From Gemmatimonadota bacterium (lineage in GTDB: Bacteria > Gemmatimonadota > Gemmatimonadetes > Gemmatimonadales > GWC2-71-9): a DNA stretch of 64,000 bases. The stretch is taken from positions 304,501-368,500 of the forward strand of contig JAKLGU010000001.1 of NCBI GenBank assembly GCA_022710485.1, in the 5' to 3' direction. Below the pieces are notes generated by a model, which did no database searches, had not been told where the DNA came from, and saw only the letters and a program-made list of their open reading frames with translations. Positions 16,823-24,738 of this stretch are shown here, in pieces. The stretch's first letter is position 1. Each line of letters begins with the position of its first letter. Made by a program: the position numbers and the translations under genes.

Positions 16823-18753
16823 CCGAGCGCCTCGAGGCCGGTGGTGGCGGCTTCCCAGGCCGCGAACGCCGCCTCGAACTCGCGCCGTGCCTCCTCGAGG
16901 TCGGTGCCAAGTCGCGCGGCGCGCTTCCCTCCCTCCGCCGTGGCGTACAAGGCGGGATCTTCCATCTTCTCCTTCAGCGACGCGACCATCCGCTCCGCGG
17001 CCGCCACGCGGGCCTCGGCGGCCGTGAGGTTCTCCCGCGCGGCGCGCAAGGCCGCGCGCTCGTCCTTCGCGCGGTCGTCGCCGCGGCGGGTGCGCTTCCG
17101 CTCCTCGACCCGGCGGCTCGACTCGTCTTCCGCCGCGGCCACCGCCGCCGCGTGCTCGCGCTCCCTGCTCGCCTCCTCCCACTCCACGAAGGTGCCCGGG
17201 TAGTCGGTGATCCGGGCGTTGTGCAGCACCCACACCCGCGTGACCAGCGCCTCCAGCAGCGCCCGGTCGTGGCTCACCAGCAGGATGTTCCCGCCCCACG
17301 CGCTCAGCGCGTCCTCGAGCACCTCAATGGACTCGACGTCGAGGTGGTTGGTCGGTTCGTCGAAGATCAGCAGGTTGGCGTTGTCGAGGACCATCATCGA
17401 GAGCGCCATCCGCGCCCGCTCGCCGCCGGAGAGCGAACCGGCGCGGCGGAGCACCGTGTCCCCGCTGAAGCCGAACGCGCCGAGGTGACTCTGGATGGCC
17501 CCGCGGTTCCACATCGGGCGGAGGTCGGCGGTGATGTCGTACAGCGACTTGTCCTGCGGGACCTGCCCCAGGTCCTGCCGGTACCAGGCAGGGCGAATGG
17601 AGTCGCCGAGGCGGAGCTCGCCGGCGGCCAGCCGCATCTCGCCGAGCAGCGCCCGGAGCAGCGTCGTCTTGCCGGCGCCGTTGGGGCCGACCAGCCCGAC
17701 GACCTCCCCGCGGGTGACACGCGCCGAGAAGCGATCGAGCAGGACGCGCTCGTCGATCTGCACGCGGACGTCCTGGGCCACCAGCACCTGGTCGCCGCCG
17801 CGCTCGCCCGGCGGGAACTGGACGGTCATGCTCCCCTCCTCGCCCGGCGGGGGGCCGAGCCGCGGGAGGCGCTCGAGGCGCCGGCGCCGGCCCTTGGCCT
17901 GGGCGCTGTTGCCCCCGGCGATGTTCCGCCGGATGAAGTCCTCCTCGGCCTCAATGTTCCTCCGCTGCTTGTCGAACGCGCGCTGCTGCGAGAGCTGCCG
18001 CTCGGCGCGCTGCTCGAGGAAGCCGGCGTAGCCGGTCTTGTAGGCGGTGATGGTCCGCGCCTCGAAGTGCAGGATGCGGTTGGAGAGCCGGGCCAGGAAG
18101 GCGCGGTCGTGGCTGATGACCAGCACCGTGGCGTCGAGGCCGAGGAGGTGGTCCTCGAGCCAGCGGGTGGTCTCGAGGTCGAGGTGGTTGGTGGGCTCGT
18201 CGAGGAGGAGGACGTCGGCGGGGGCCACGAGCTGGCGGGCCAGCGCCACCCGGCCCCGCTCGCCGCCGCTGAGCGTGGCCACCAGCTGGGTGCGCGCCGC
18301 CTCGGGGTCGAAGCCGAGGCCGTGCAGCACGGCGTCGACGCGAGGGGCCAGGGTGTAGCCGCCGTCCCGCTCGAAACGCTCGAGATCCCGAGAGTAGCGG
18401 TCCATGGCCGCCTCGGAGGGGTCGGCGCCGAGGGCCGCGGCCTGCTCCGCCAGCGACGCCTCGAGCGAGAGCAGTTCCGCAAACGGGCCGGCGGCCGCCT
18501 CCCAGACCAGCGTCGCGTCGCCGAAGTCGCGGTGCTGGTCCATGAGCGAAATGCGGAGGCCGGACTCGCGCGCGACGGTCCCGCGGGACGGCTGGGCGGT
18601 TCCGGCCAGGAGGCGGAACAGGGTCGTCTTGCCAGTGCCGTTCCGGCCGACCACGCCCCAGCGCTCGCCCCGCTCGATGGTGAACGTCGCGTCCGCGAAG
18701 AGCCGGGTCACCCCGAACTCGACGGCGAGGCCCGACGCTGAAAACTGGCTCAC
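16816..18753 (-). CDS. ABC-F family ATPase
   Basis: Soluble duplicated ABC ATPase acting on ribosomes; the family includes translation factors and antibiotic-resistance proteins. Domain 1: Walker A GRNGTGKTT, signature LSGGERGRVALARQ, Walker B VLLLDEPTNHLDLE. Domain 2: GPNGAGKTT, LSGGERARMALSMM, LLIFDEPTNHLDVE. The charged C-terminal tail (about 540-645) looks coiled-coil, as in Uup/YdiF-like members. The start is taken as GTG 18751-18753, overlapping the ArsC-like stop by 4 nt. An ATG at 18763-18765 is the alternative. Nothing in the sequence identifies it as a resistance gene. Confidence 0.93.
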   Translation of the reverse strand: MSQFSASGLAVEFGVTRLFADATFTIERGERWGVVGRNGTGKTTLFRLLAGTAQPSRGTVARESGLRISLMDQHRDFGDATLVWEAAAGPFAELLSLEASLAEQAAALGADPSEAAMDRYSRDLERFERDGGYTLAPRVDAVLHGLGFDPEAARTQLVATLSGGERGRVALARQLVAPADVLLLDEPTNHLDLETTRWLEDHLLGLDATVLVISHDRAFLARLSNRILHFEARTITAYKTGYAGFLEQRAERQLSQQRAFDKQRRNIEAEEDFIRRNIAGGNSAQAKGRRRRLERLPRLGPPPGEEGSMTVQFPPGERGGDQVLVAQDVRVQIDERVLLDRFSARVTRGEVVGLVGPNGAGKTTLLRALLGEMRLAAGELRLGDSIRPAWYRQDLGQVPQDKSLYDITADLRPMWNRGAIQSHLGAFGFSGDTVLRRAGSLSGGERARMALSMMVLDNANLLIFDEPTNHLDVESIEVLEDALSAWGGNILLVSHDRALLEALVTRVWVLHNARITDYPGTFVEWEEASREREHAAAVAAAEDESSRRVEERKRTRRGDDRAKDERAALRAARENLTAAEARVAAAERMVASLKEKMEDPALYATAEGGKRAARLGTDLEEARREFEAAFAAWEAATTGLEALGQ

Positions 18754-19103
18754 TCGGTCACCCATTCCTTCCACGTGTCTTCCGCGGGCCCGATCGCGAG
18801 CCGCTGCTGGCATCGGGCCAGCGGCGTCCGGAGCAGAAGCGGATCATCGGCCAGCCGCTCCAGCCAGCGCTCGTCGGAGAGTGCGGCGCTCCGGAGGCCG
18901 AGCTCGGCGTACCGCTTTCCGTTCCGGTCCACCAGCGCGGCCACGCCGAATTTCTGCGCGAACCGGCGGAGCTCCCCCGGCGAGGCGGCGCGGACCTGCA
19001 GGTCCACGAAATGGGTCTTCACCCGGCGCTCGGCGAAGAAGCGGAGCGCCTTCCGTGTGTCCTGGCACTTCTTCGTGCCGAAGATCTGGACCTCGATCGC
19101 CAC
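18750..19103 (-). CDS. ArsC/Spx-family thioredoxin-fold protein
   Basis: 117-residue member of the ArsC/Spx/YffB superfamily. It begins with VAIEVQIFGTKKCQDTRKALRFF, where the single N-terminal Cys (GTKKC) occupies the ArsC active-site position. The fold is recognisable but function is not: arsenate reductase, Spx-like regulator or glutathione-linked reductase are all possible. GTG at 19101-19103 is chosen because GAGGGG lies 6 nt upstream. Another GTG lies 24 nt further out. It is coupled to the ABC-F gene by GTGA. Confidence 0.8.
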   Translation of the reverse strand: MAIEVQIFGTKKCQDTRKALRFFAERRVKTHFVDLQVRAASPGELRRFAQKFGVAALVDRNGKRYAELGLRSAALSDERWLERLADDPLLLRTPLARCQQRLAIGPAEDTWKEWVTE

Positions 19104-19221
19104 GACCGGCCCCTCGCATGCGGTCACTCGCGGCCGTCCCGGACGGTCCGGGCGGCAGAACGGCCGTAAAGGTACAGGGATGGGGGGCTCCGCACAGGCC
19201 CGGCGGCGTGGGGGCGAATGT

Positions 19222-19227
19222 TATATT
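19222..19227 (+). promoter_or_regulatory. Putative -10 box of the antiporter gene (near-leaderless)
   Basis: TATATT ends 7 nt before the ATG at 19235 in an otherwise GC-rich gap, so initiation would fall on the start codon or within a base of it. There is no recognisable Shine-Dalgarno sequence between the hexamer and the ATG. Confidence 0.45.
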
Positions 19228-19234
19228 CGGCGTC

Positions 19235-20206
19235 ATGGAACTCCTCACCTCCATCCTCCTGGTCGTCGTCGGGCTGGCCCTCCTGGCGGGCGGCGGCGAG
19301 GCGCTGGTGCGCGGCGCCACCACGGTCGCCCGGATTGCGGGCCTGACCCCGGCTGTCATCGGACTGACGGTGGTGGCCGCCGGCACCTCGCTGCCGGAAC
19401 TGGTGGTGAGCATCATGGCGGCGCTCCGGGGCACCCCGGACATCGCGGTGGGCAACGTCGTCGGCTCGAACATCTTCAACATCGGCGCGGTGCTCGGCGC
19501 CGCGGCGCTCGTCGCCCCGCTGGCGGTGCATGGGGCCGCGGTGCGCCTCGAATGGCCGGTGATGTTCCTGGCCAGCTGGATCGGGTTCCTGCTCATGCGG
19601 GACTTCCAGCTCGACCGCCTCGAGGGCGGCTTCTTCCTGGCGTCGCTGGTCGTGTTCACGGCGTATTCGGTCTACATCGCCCGGCATGAGGTCAGCCAGC
19701 AGGAGCTGACCACTTACGCGAGCGAGACGGCCGGCCGCTCGCTGCACCCGCGGACGCGCGAGCTGGGGTTCAGCCTCCTCGCCATCGTGGCGGGATCCGG
19801 GCTCCTGGTGCTGGGCGGGAACCTCCTCGTGGACGGTGCCGTGGCCATCGCTCGGCACGCCGGGATGACGGAGCGCGTCATCGGCCTCACGATCGTGGCG
19901 GCTGGCACAAGCGCGCCGGAGCTCGCTGCGAGCCTCGTGGCGGCTTACCGGGGTCGATCCGACCTGGCACTGGCCAATATCATCGGCTCCAACATCTTCA
20001 ACATCCTCGGCATCCTGGGCGTCACCGCGCTCATTCACCCCATTCCAATCGCCGCCGGGATCGTGCACGCCGACGCCTGGTGGATGCTCGGCTTCGCCGT
20101 GGTGCTGTTCCCGATGATGTGGACCAGGCGGAGCATCTCCCGGATCGAGGGCGGCGTGCTGCTGGCGGGGTACTGCGTCTACCTGGCGACGCTGCTCCGG
20201 TCCTAG
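19235..20206 (+). CDS. Calcium/sodium antiporter (CaCA family, YrbG-like)
   Basis: Inner-membrane cation antiporter, 323 residues with about ten hydrophobic segments. Two inverted alpha repeats are clear: VVAAGTSLPELVVSI...VGNVVGSNIFNIG in the first half and VAAGTSAPELAASL...ANIIGSNIFNILG in the second. These carry the ion-binding Glu/Asn/Ser residues. The family exchanges Na+ or K+ for Ca2+. It is transcribed alone, with a 16-bp perfect hairpin after its stop. Confidence 0.93.
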   Translation: MELLTSILLVVVGLALLAGGGEALVRGATTVARIAGLTPAVIGLTVVAAGTSLPELVVSIMAALRGTPDIAVGNVVGSNIFNIGAVLGAAALVAPLAVHGAAVRLEWPVMFLASWIGFLLMRDFQLDRLEGGFFLASLVVFTAYSVYIARHEVSQQELTTYASETAGRSLHPRTRELGFSLLAIVAGSGLLVLGGNLLVDGAVAIARHAGMTERVIGLTIVAAGTSAPELAASLVAAYRGRSDLALANIIGSNIFNILGILGVTALIHPIPIAAGIVHADAWWMLGFAVVLFPMMWTRRSISRIEGGVLLAGYCVYLATLLRS

Positions 20207-20230
20207 CGCAGGCACGGCCCGCTACGTGAC

Positions 20231-20267
20231 ACAGCCCCCGCCCGGCGCGCTGCCGGGCGGGGGCTGT
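20231..20267. terminator. Bidirectional intrinsic terminator-like hairpin
   Basis: A perfect 16-bp stem (ACAGCCCCCGCCCGGC at 20231-20246 pairing with 20252-20267) has a 5-nt loop GCGCT. It lies between the convergent antiporter and DsrE-like genes. There is no long T tract on either side, but stem strength and position argue for termination. Confidence 0.75.
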
Positions 20268-20288
20268 TGCGTCGGGGAGACGGTACCC

Positions 20289-20810
20289 TCAGGTGAAAAT
20301 GATTTCCCCGCCGGCCGCCATCTCGTAGAAATCGCCGACGGTGATGATCTCCTCGACGGCGTCCACGAAGTCTGACTTGTCCAGGTCGAACATGTCCACG
20401 GACGCCTTGCAGGCGTAGAGCCTTCCCCCCGAGTCGGCGATCATCTGCACGAACTCGCCGATCGGGGGAATGTCCAGCGATTCCATCTTCTTCTGCATCT
20501 GTCGGGTGACGAACGCCGGCATGCCGGGGATCATCCCCAGGAGGGTGGGGAGCCCGAGCGCGGGGTTGCCCACCGTGGCGACCTTCACTTTCCCCTGCTT
20601 GGCCTTCACCACGGCGTCCATGCCGAAGAAGGTGAAGAAGAGGTTGGCCTCGATCCCTTCCATGCGGGCGCCGTTGGCCATGATGAGCGCCGGGTAGATG
20701 CCCTCCAGCGAACCCTTCGACACGATGATGGACACCTTTTCGATCCGTCGCGGCGCGGTCGCCGGCTCGAACTGCACTGACGGCTCGGGATAGACTGCGG
20801 TTGCGGACAT
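20289..20810 (-). CDS. DsrE/DsrF-like sulfur-relay family protein
   Basis: 173-residue DsrE2-type protein. The core IEKVSIIVSKGSLEGIYPAL and the glycine-rich GNPALGLPTLLGMIPGMP segment match the family, and the single conserved Cys (C134, in RLYACKASVDMF) is the expected persulfide carrier. ATG at 20808-20810 is chosen; the open frame upstream lacks family sequence. It lies 28 bp downstream of the TusE/DsrC-like gene and the SQR gene, so it probably accepts or passes sulfane sulfur generated from sulfide. Confidence 0.85.
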   Translation of the reverse strand: MSATAVYPEPSVQFEPATAPRRIEKVSIIVSKGSLEGIYPALIMANGARMEGIEANLFFTFFGMDAVVKAKQGKVKVATVGNPALGLPTLLGMIPGMPAFVTRQMQKKMESLDIPPIGEFVQMIADSGGRLYACKASVDMFDLDKSDFVDAVEEIITVGDFYEMAAGGEIIFT

Positions 20811-20838
20811 GGGCACTGCTCCTGTCAGGAGTTCGGGG

Positions 20839-21156
20839 TCAGATGCAGCCCTTGGGTTTCGGGATCCCGCCGATCTTGGCGGCCAGCTTCGCGGGGCCCT
20901 TCGGGAAGAGCTTGTACAACTCCTTGATGTCCACCCCGGATTCCTTGCCAAGCGAGCGGATCGAGGGGGCGGCACCGGTCGTCAGGTACCGATCCCGCAT
21001 GTAACGGACGACCATCCAGTGCCGCTCCGTCAGTTCCGGAATCCCGTTCTCGCGTGCGATCTCGGCGGCCAGGGATTCGTTCCACTGTTCGGGGTTCTGC
21101 AGGAAGCCCTCGGCGTCCACATCGAGGGCGGTGTCGAGCATCGTGAGCGTGGGCAT
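20839..21156 (-). CDS. TusE/DsrC-family sulfur relay protein
   Basis: 105 residues, close to the family norm. Shows VDAEGFLQNPEQWNESLA, the RHWMVVRYMRDRYL helix and the C-terminal PKPKGCI with the penultimate Cys (C104) that carries the persulfide. The second Cys about ten residues earlier, present in dissimilatory DsrC, is missing, so it resembles TusE or other single-Cys DsrC homologues. No dsrAB lies in this window. An AGGAG site precedes the ATG. It belongs to the arsR-sqr-tusE-dsrE cluster. Confidence 0.9.
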   Translation of the reverse strand: MPTLTMLDTALDVDAEGFLQNPEQWNESLAAEIARENGIPELTERHWMVVRYMRDRYLTTGAAPSIRSLGKESGVDIKELYKLFPKGPAKLAAKIGGIPKPKGCI

Positions 21157-21176
21157 GGTTTCGGTCTCCTCGTGGT

Positions 21177-22454
21177 TCAGCCGGCGGTCGGAGCGGACGC
21201 GGAACGGGTCGGCCGCTTGCCGCGCATGGTCATCCTGGGGGACACGAGCGGAATGTCGTGCCCCGGGAGCAGCATGTGCCAGTACACCCAGCGGAACGCG
21301 AGCTTGCCGAGGTGGTTCAGCCGCGACTCCTTGAGCAGCCGCAGCGGACCCACCACCGGCAGCGGGAAAGTGCCGCTGAGCGGTTCGGTCTCGTAGTTGA
21401 AGTCGATCAGCAATGCCTGGTGGAACCCCGTCTCGATGAAGCAGTTGCTGTGGCCGTCGAAATCAGGCTTCAACGGCTTGCCGACCAGGTACCGGGCGAC
21501 ATTCTCCTCCAGGAGCTCAGCTTGGAAGTGGGCCACCGACCCGGCCTTGGACGCGGGGAGGTTGGTCGCGTCACCGAGCGCGAAGATGTTCGGCTTGCAC
21601 TCCGCCTGGAGGGTGTGCGGATCGGTCAGGACGAACCCGAGGTCGTCGCCGAGACCCTTGGAGCGGCCGACGTACTCGGCGCCGCCGTGCAGGGGGACGG
21701 CCACGAGCAGGTCGAAGGGGAGCTCGCGCTCGTCGTAGGCGACGAGGCGTCCGTTGGCGGCGTCCACCGTGCCGGTGTTGAACTCCCGTTCGAGGCGGAT
21801 GTGCTTGTCCCGGAAGAGGTGCGCCAGTTCCTGGTTGCAGGTCGGCTTGGTGAAGGCGTCATCGAGGGGCGTGACGTAGGTGATGTCCACCTTGTCGCGG
21901 ATGCCACGTTTCGTGAAGTACCAGTCGGCCAGGAAGGCGAACTCGAGCGGAGCGACGGGGCACTTGATCGGCATGTCCACCACATTGATCACCAGGCGTC
22001 CGCCTTCGAAGGCGGCGAGTGCGTCCCGCAGCGCGGTGGCGCCCTCCAGCGTGTAGAAGTCGAACACCTTCGTGCGCCAGCCCTGCCCGGTCATCCCTTC
22101 CGTCTCCTCCGGGAGCACGCGGGTGCCGGTGGCGACGATCAGCACGTCGTGCGAAATCGTCCTTCCGTCCGAGAGCACCACCACGTCGCGGTCGGCCTCC
22201 ACCCGGTCGATCGGCTGTTGGATGTACTCGATGCCCGGGAGGAGTTGCTGGTCCCGCGGCCGGACTACCTGGTCGGGGGTGTAGATCCCGAAGGGCAGGA
22301 AGAGAAGCCCGGGCTGGTAGAGGTGCTCGTTGTCCTGGTCGATGAGCGTGATGGTGGTCGTGAAGGCCCGAAGCTCGCGGCTGAACCGGCGCGCCAGCCG
22401 GTTGGCGATGGTGGTGCCGGCGGTGCCGGCGCCGAGAATGGTGATGCGGGTCAT
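21177..22454 (-). CDS. sqr: Sulfide:quinone oxidoreductase-like FAD protein
   Basis: Flavoprotein predicted to oxidise sulfide and reduce quinone at the inner membrane face. 425 residues: N-terminal dinucleotide fold ITILGAGTAGTTIANRLA, ATG motif LIVATGTRVLP, FALGDATNLPASKAGS near the flavin. Cysteines at 165 (IKCPVAPLEF) and 338 (SNCFIETG) correspond to two of the three classical SQR cysteines. The third, expected near 125, is absent. The C-terminus (about 375-400) is amphipathic, suitable for membrane association. ATG at 22452-22454 overlaps the ArsR stop by 4 nt. Confidence 0.88.
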   Translation of the reverse strand: MTRITILGAGTAGTTIANRLARRFSRELRAFTTTITLIDQDNEHLYQPGLLFLPFGIYTPDQVVRPRDQQLLPGIEYIQQPIDRVEADRDVVVLSDGRTISHDVLIVATGTRVLPEETEGMTGQGWRTKVFDFYTLEGATALRDALAAFEGGRLVINVVDMPIKCPVAPLEFAFLADWYFTKRGIRDKVDITYVTPLDDAFTKPTCNQELAHLFRDKHIRLEREFNTGTVDAANGRLVAYDERELPFDLLVAVPLHGGAEYVGRSKGLGDDLGFVLTDPHTLQAECKPNIFALGDATNLPASKAGSVAHFQAELLEENVARYLVGKPLKPDFDGHSNCFIETGFHQALLIDFNYETEPLSGTFPLPVVGPLRLLKESRLNHLGKLAFRWVYWHMLLPGHDIPLVSPRMTMRGKRPTRSASAPTAG

Positions 22455-22798
22455 GCCGACGCCTCCCGGCCCGCGTCGGGCCGCGTGTTCGTCTGGTCGC
22501 ACTCGCGCACACAGGCGAGGATGTGGGTCACTCTCGGCTCCGTGATGCGGTATCGCATGAACGGGCCGTCGCGTCGGGCGGCCACCACGTTGCGGCCGCG
22601 CAGGATGCCGAGCTGCTCGGACACGGCGACCTGCGTGGCTCCGCTGAAGAGCTGGAGCTCGCTCACACTCGCCTCGCCTACGCGCTCCATGACGTCGAGC
22701 AACCGGAGCCGAAGCGGATGGCCGAGGCACTTGATCACGCCGGCGACGCGCTCAAGCACGTCGAGAGGGGTCGGATCGCAATTGACAGTGGTGGTCAC
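22451..22798 (-). CDS. ArsR-family transcriptional regulator
   Basis: 115-residue winged-helix regulator (IKCLGHPLRLRLLDVME, then VSELQLFSGATQVAVSEQLGILRGRNVV). Cysteines lie at 7, 24, 96 and 100. A pair spanning the helix near the N-terminus and the C-terminus recalls the persulfide-sensing BigR/SqrR type, but the exact positions cannot be verified here. Start GTG at 22796-22798. Its location directly upstream of and overlapping the SQR gene suggests autoregulation and sulfide- or persulfide-responsive control of the cluster. Confidence 0.88.
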   Translation of the reverse strand: MTTTVNCDPTPLDVLERVAGVIKCLGHPLRLRLLDVMERVGEASVSELQLFSGATQVAVSEQLGILRGRNVVAARRDGPFMRYRITEPRVTHILACVRECDQTNTRPDAGREASA

Positions 22799-22959
22799 GG
22801 AGCCCCCTGGGCACCTTGGGGTAAGGGTGTATCACCTTCTAACCATCCCGAACATTGCACCTTCCTTCACAAGGCAGTTACAATCGAAGCTGAAGGGGTC
22901 TTCAGGAAGCCGGCCGCCCTGCGCTGTACCTTGGACTCCTGCACCTCCGGAGTGCCCGC

Positions 22960-23340
22960 ATGCCACCACTCGTCAAAGCCGCTGTGTCGCTCATGTTCGC
23001 GGCGTTCGCCCTGTACTCGATCGGCGTCTGGTCGGTCGTCCTCTCGAAGTTTCTACGGCCGTGGCACGCCGGGTTGTTCTGGCTCGGATTCGCGGCCGAC
23101 ACGACCGGCACGGAGCTGATGCGGCGCATGGCCGGCGGCCTCCACTGGGGCTTTCACACCGCCACCGGCGCGCTCGCCCTCCTCCTCATGCTGATCCACG
23201 CAGCGTGGGCAACCGTTGTCCTCATCCAGGCGAAAGAGCCGCGGCTCCGCAGCTTTCACCGGACGAGCTTGACCGTGTGGCTCGTCTGGCTGATCCCCTT
23301 CGTGACCGGGCTCATCATGGGGCGCCGCAGCGGGCTGTAA
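22960..23340 (+). CDS. HsmA-family (TIGR03987-like) small membrane protein
   Basis: 126 residues with four predicted membrane helices (about 5-25, 38-55, 70-92, 100-120). The pattern VWSVVLSKFLRPWH...DTTGTELM...HTATGALALLLMLIHAAWA matches the family I know as HsmA/TIGR03987, whose function is unresolved. GGAG lies 7 nt before the ATG. It is divergent from the ArsR-SQR cluster across a 161-bp gap in which no other gene is seen, so it could share its regulation. Confidence 0.75.
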   Translation: MPPLVKAAVSLMFAAFALYSIGVWSVVLSKFLRPWHAGLFWLGFAADTTGTELMRRMAGGLHWGFHTATGALALLLMLIHAAWATVVLIQAKEPRLRSFHRTSLTVWLVWLIPFVTGLIMGRRSGL

Positions 23341-23442
23341 GGAGGGGGACTGCGCCCCCTTGCGGCGCCCGGTACCGGACTGCCTATTGGAATCGTTCGG
23401 GATGGGGGGAGCGGGGCGCTGGATGCCAATCAGGAGGTGGCC

Positions 23443-24627
23443 ATGCGTGGTTTGTTGCGGATCGTCCTTGTGCTATGCATCGGCGCGACGGCGCTTACAT
23501 CGCCGGCCGCGAGCCAGATCGGCGGCATCAAGGTGCCGAAGGTTCCCAAGGTGCCCACCGTCCCGACGGCCCCCGCGGCGCCCACGACGCAGGCACCCGC
23601 CGCCCAGCCGGCTCCAGCCGATTCCACGCCTTCGACGGCCGCGCAGCCTGCCGGAGCGCAGGCCGGCGCGGCGGCGAAGCCGACAGGCCCGGGCCAGGGG
23701 GCGTGGGTCAATTACGACTTCCAGCCCGGCGAGATCCCGCTCTACGTGGACGATTTTTCGAGGGACCGGGTCGGCAACTTCCCGAAGCGATTGGAGTTCA
23801 TCTCCGGCAACATGGAAGTCGCCGAATGGAACGGGGTTCGCTTTCTCCGCGCCACGACGCGATCCAGCTTCTCGATCATCCTGCCCGACACCCTCACCGA
23901 TCGTTTCACGATGGAATTCGACGCGACAGGCTCCATCGCGAACATCTTCACGACGGTCACGTTCGCGCCCAACGCCCCGAGCTACGCCGCCTTCCGGTAC
24001 TTCAATGACCGCCTCCAGGGCGGCATCGACGGTACGGGCCCCAAGGCGCTCGCGATGGGCAAGCCGTCTGCGTTCGAAACCCCGTTCCGGTTCCGGATCA
24101 TGGCCGACGGGAAGTACGTGAAGGTCTACATCGACGAGACCCGGGTCGCCAACATCCCGAACGCCGATCTCGGCCGCTCGAACAAGATTACGATCGAGTT
24201 CGCCGGGTCGGAGGAGAAGCCGGCGTTCGTTGGCAACTTCAACGTATTGGCCGGCGGCCGGGAACTCTACGACGCCCTCGAGGAGAATGGGCGGGTGGCC
24301 ACCCAGGGGATCTACTTCGACTCGGGCTCAGACAAGATCAAACCGGAATCGACGCCGACGCTGGTCGAAATCGCCGAGATGCTTAAGGACCACCCGGACC
24401 TCGACCTGCTGATCGAGGGGCACACCGACAATGTGGGTGCGCCGGCCTCGAACCTGGCGCTCTCCGACCGGCGAGCCGCGGCGGTGCGGCAAGCCCTGGT
24501 CGACATCTACAAGATCGACGGCAACCGGCTCACTACCGTCGGCTTCGGGGACACCGTGCCCGCGAAGCCGAATACGACGCCGGAGGGGCGGCAGCAGAAT
24601 CGGCGGGTGGAGCTGGTGAAGAAGTAG
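23443..24627 (+). CDS. OmpA-family peptidoglycan-associated protein
   Basis: 394 residues. Signal peptide (about 1-22), then a Pro/Ala/Lys-rich low-complexity linker (about 25-85), a beta-rich jelly-roll-like region (about 95-270) and a C-terminal OmpA domain with GIYFDSGSDKIKPES, LLIEGHTDNVG, LSDRRAAAVRQAL and GRQQNRRVEL. The last domain binds peptidoglycan; the middle domain resembles LamG-like folds but is not assigned. A near-perfect AGGAGG lies 5 nt before ATG 23443. A strong hairpin follows the stop. Confidence 0.9.
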   Translation: MRGLLRIVLVLCIGATALTSPAASQIGGIKVPKVPKVPTVPTAPAAPTTQAPAAQPAPADSTPSTAAQPAGAQAGAAAKPTGPGQGAWVNYDFQPGEIPLYVDDFSRDRVGNFPKRLEFISGNMEVAEWNGVRFLRATTRSSFSIILPDTLTDRFTMEFDATGSIANIFTTVTFAPNAPSYAAFRYFNDRLQGGIDGTGPKALAMGKPSAFETPFRFRIMADGKYVKVYIDETRVANIPNADLGRSNKITIEFAGSEEKPAFVGNFNVLAGGRELYDALEENGRVATQGIYFDSGSDKIKPESTPTLVEIAEMLKDHPDLDLLIEGHTDNVGAPASNLALSDRRAAAVRQALVDIYKIDGNRLTTVGFGDTVPAKPNTTPEGRQQNRRVELVKK

Positions 24628-24647
24628 AGGAGTGGTCGAAAGGAAAT

Positions 24648-24678
24648 GCCCCTGTCCGGCGAGGTGCCGGGCGGGGGC
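24648..24678 (+). terminator. Terminator-like hairpin after the OmpA gene
   Basis: 13-bp stem (24648-24660 with 24666-24678, including two G-T pairs) and 5-nt loop, 20 bp after the stop, followed by TTCCTGTT. It also lies downstream of the convergent DUF1254 gene, whose stop is at 24739. Confidence 0.65.
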
Positions 24679-24738
24679 TTCCTGTTGCCATCTGTCCGTG
24701 CATGCCCGAGCAGAGAGTCGAGCCCGGGTCCGAGGCTC

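Noticed and set aside
16816-18753. ABC-F protein as an antibiotic-resistance determinant
   Set aside because: Housekeeping ABC-F proteins share all visible motifs. Nothing specific to resistance subfamilies is recognisable and the context is neutral.
18750-19103. Arsenate resistance cluster (ArsC-like protein plus the ArsR gene at 22451)
   Set aside because: The two genes are 3.3 kb apart on separate transcripts, the ArsR gene is coupled to SQR, and no arsB or acr3 is present.
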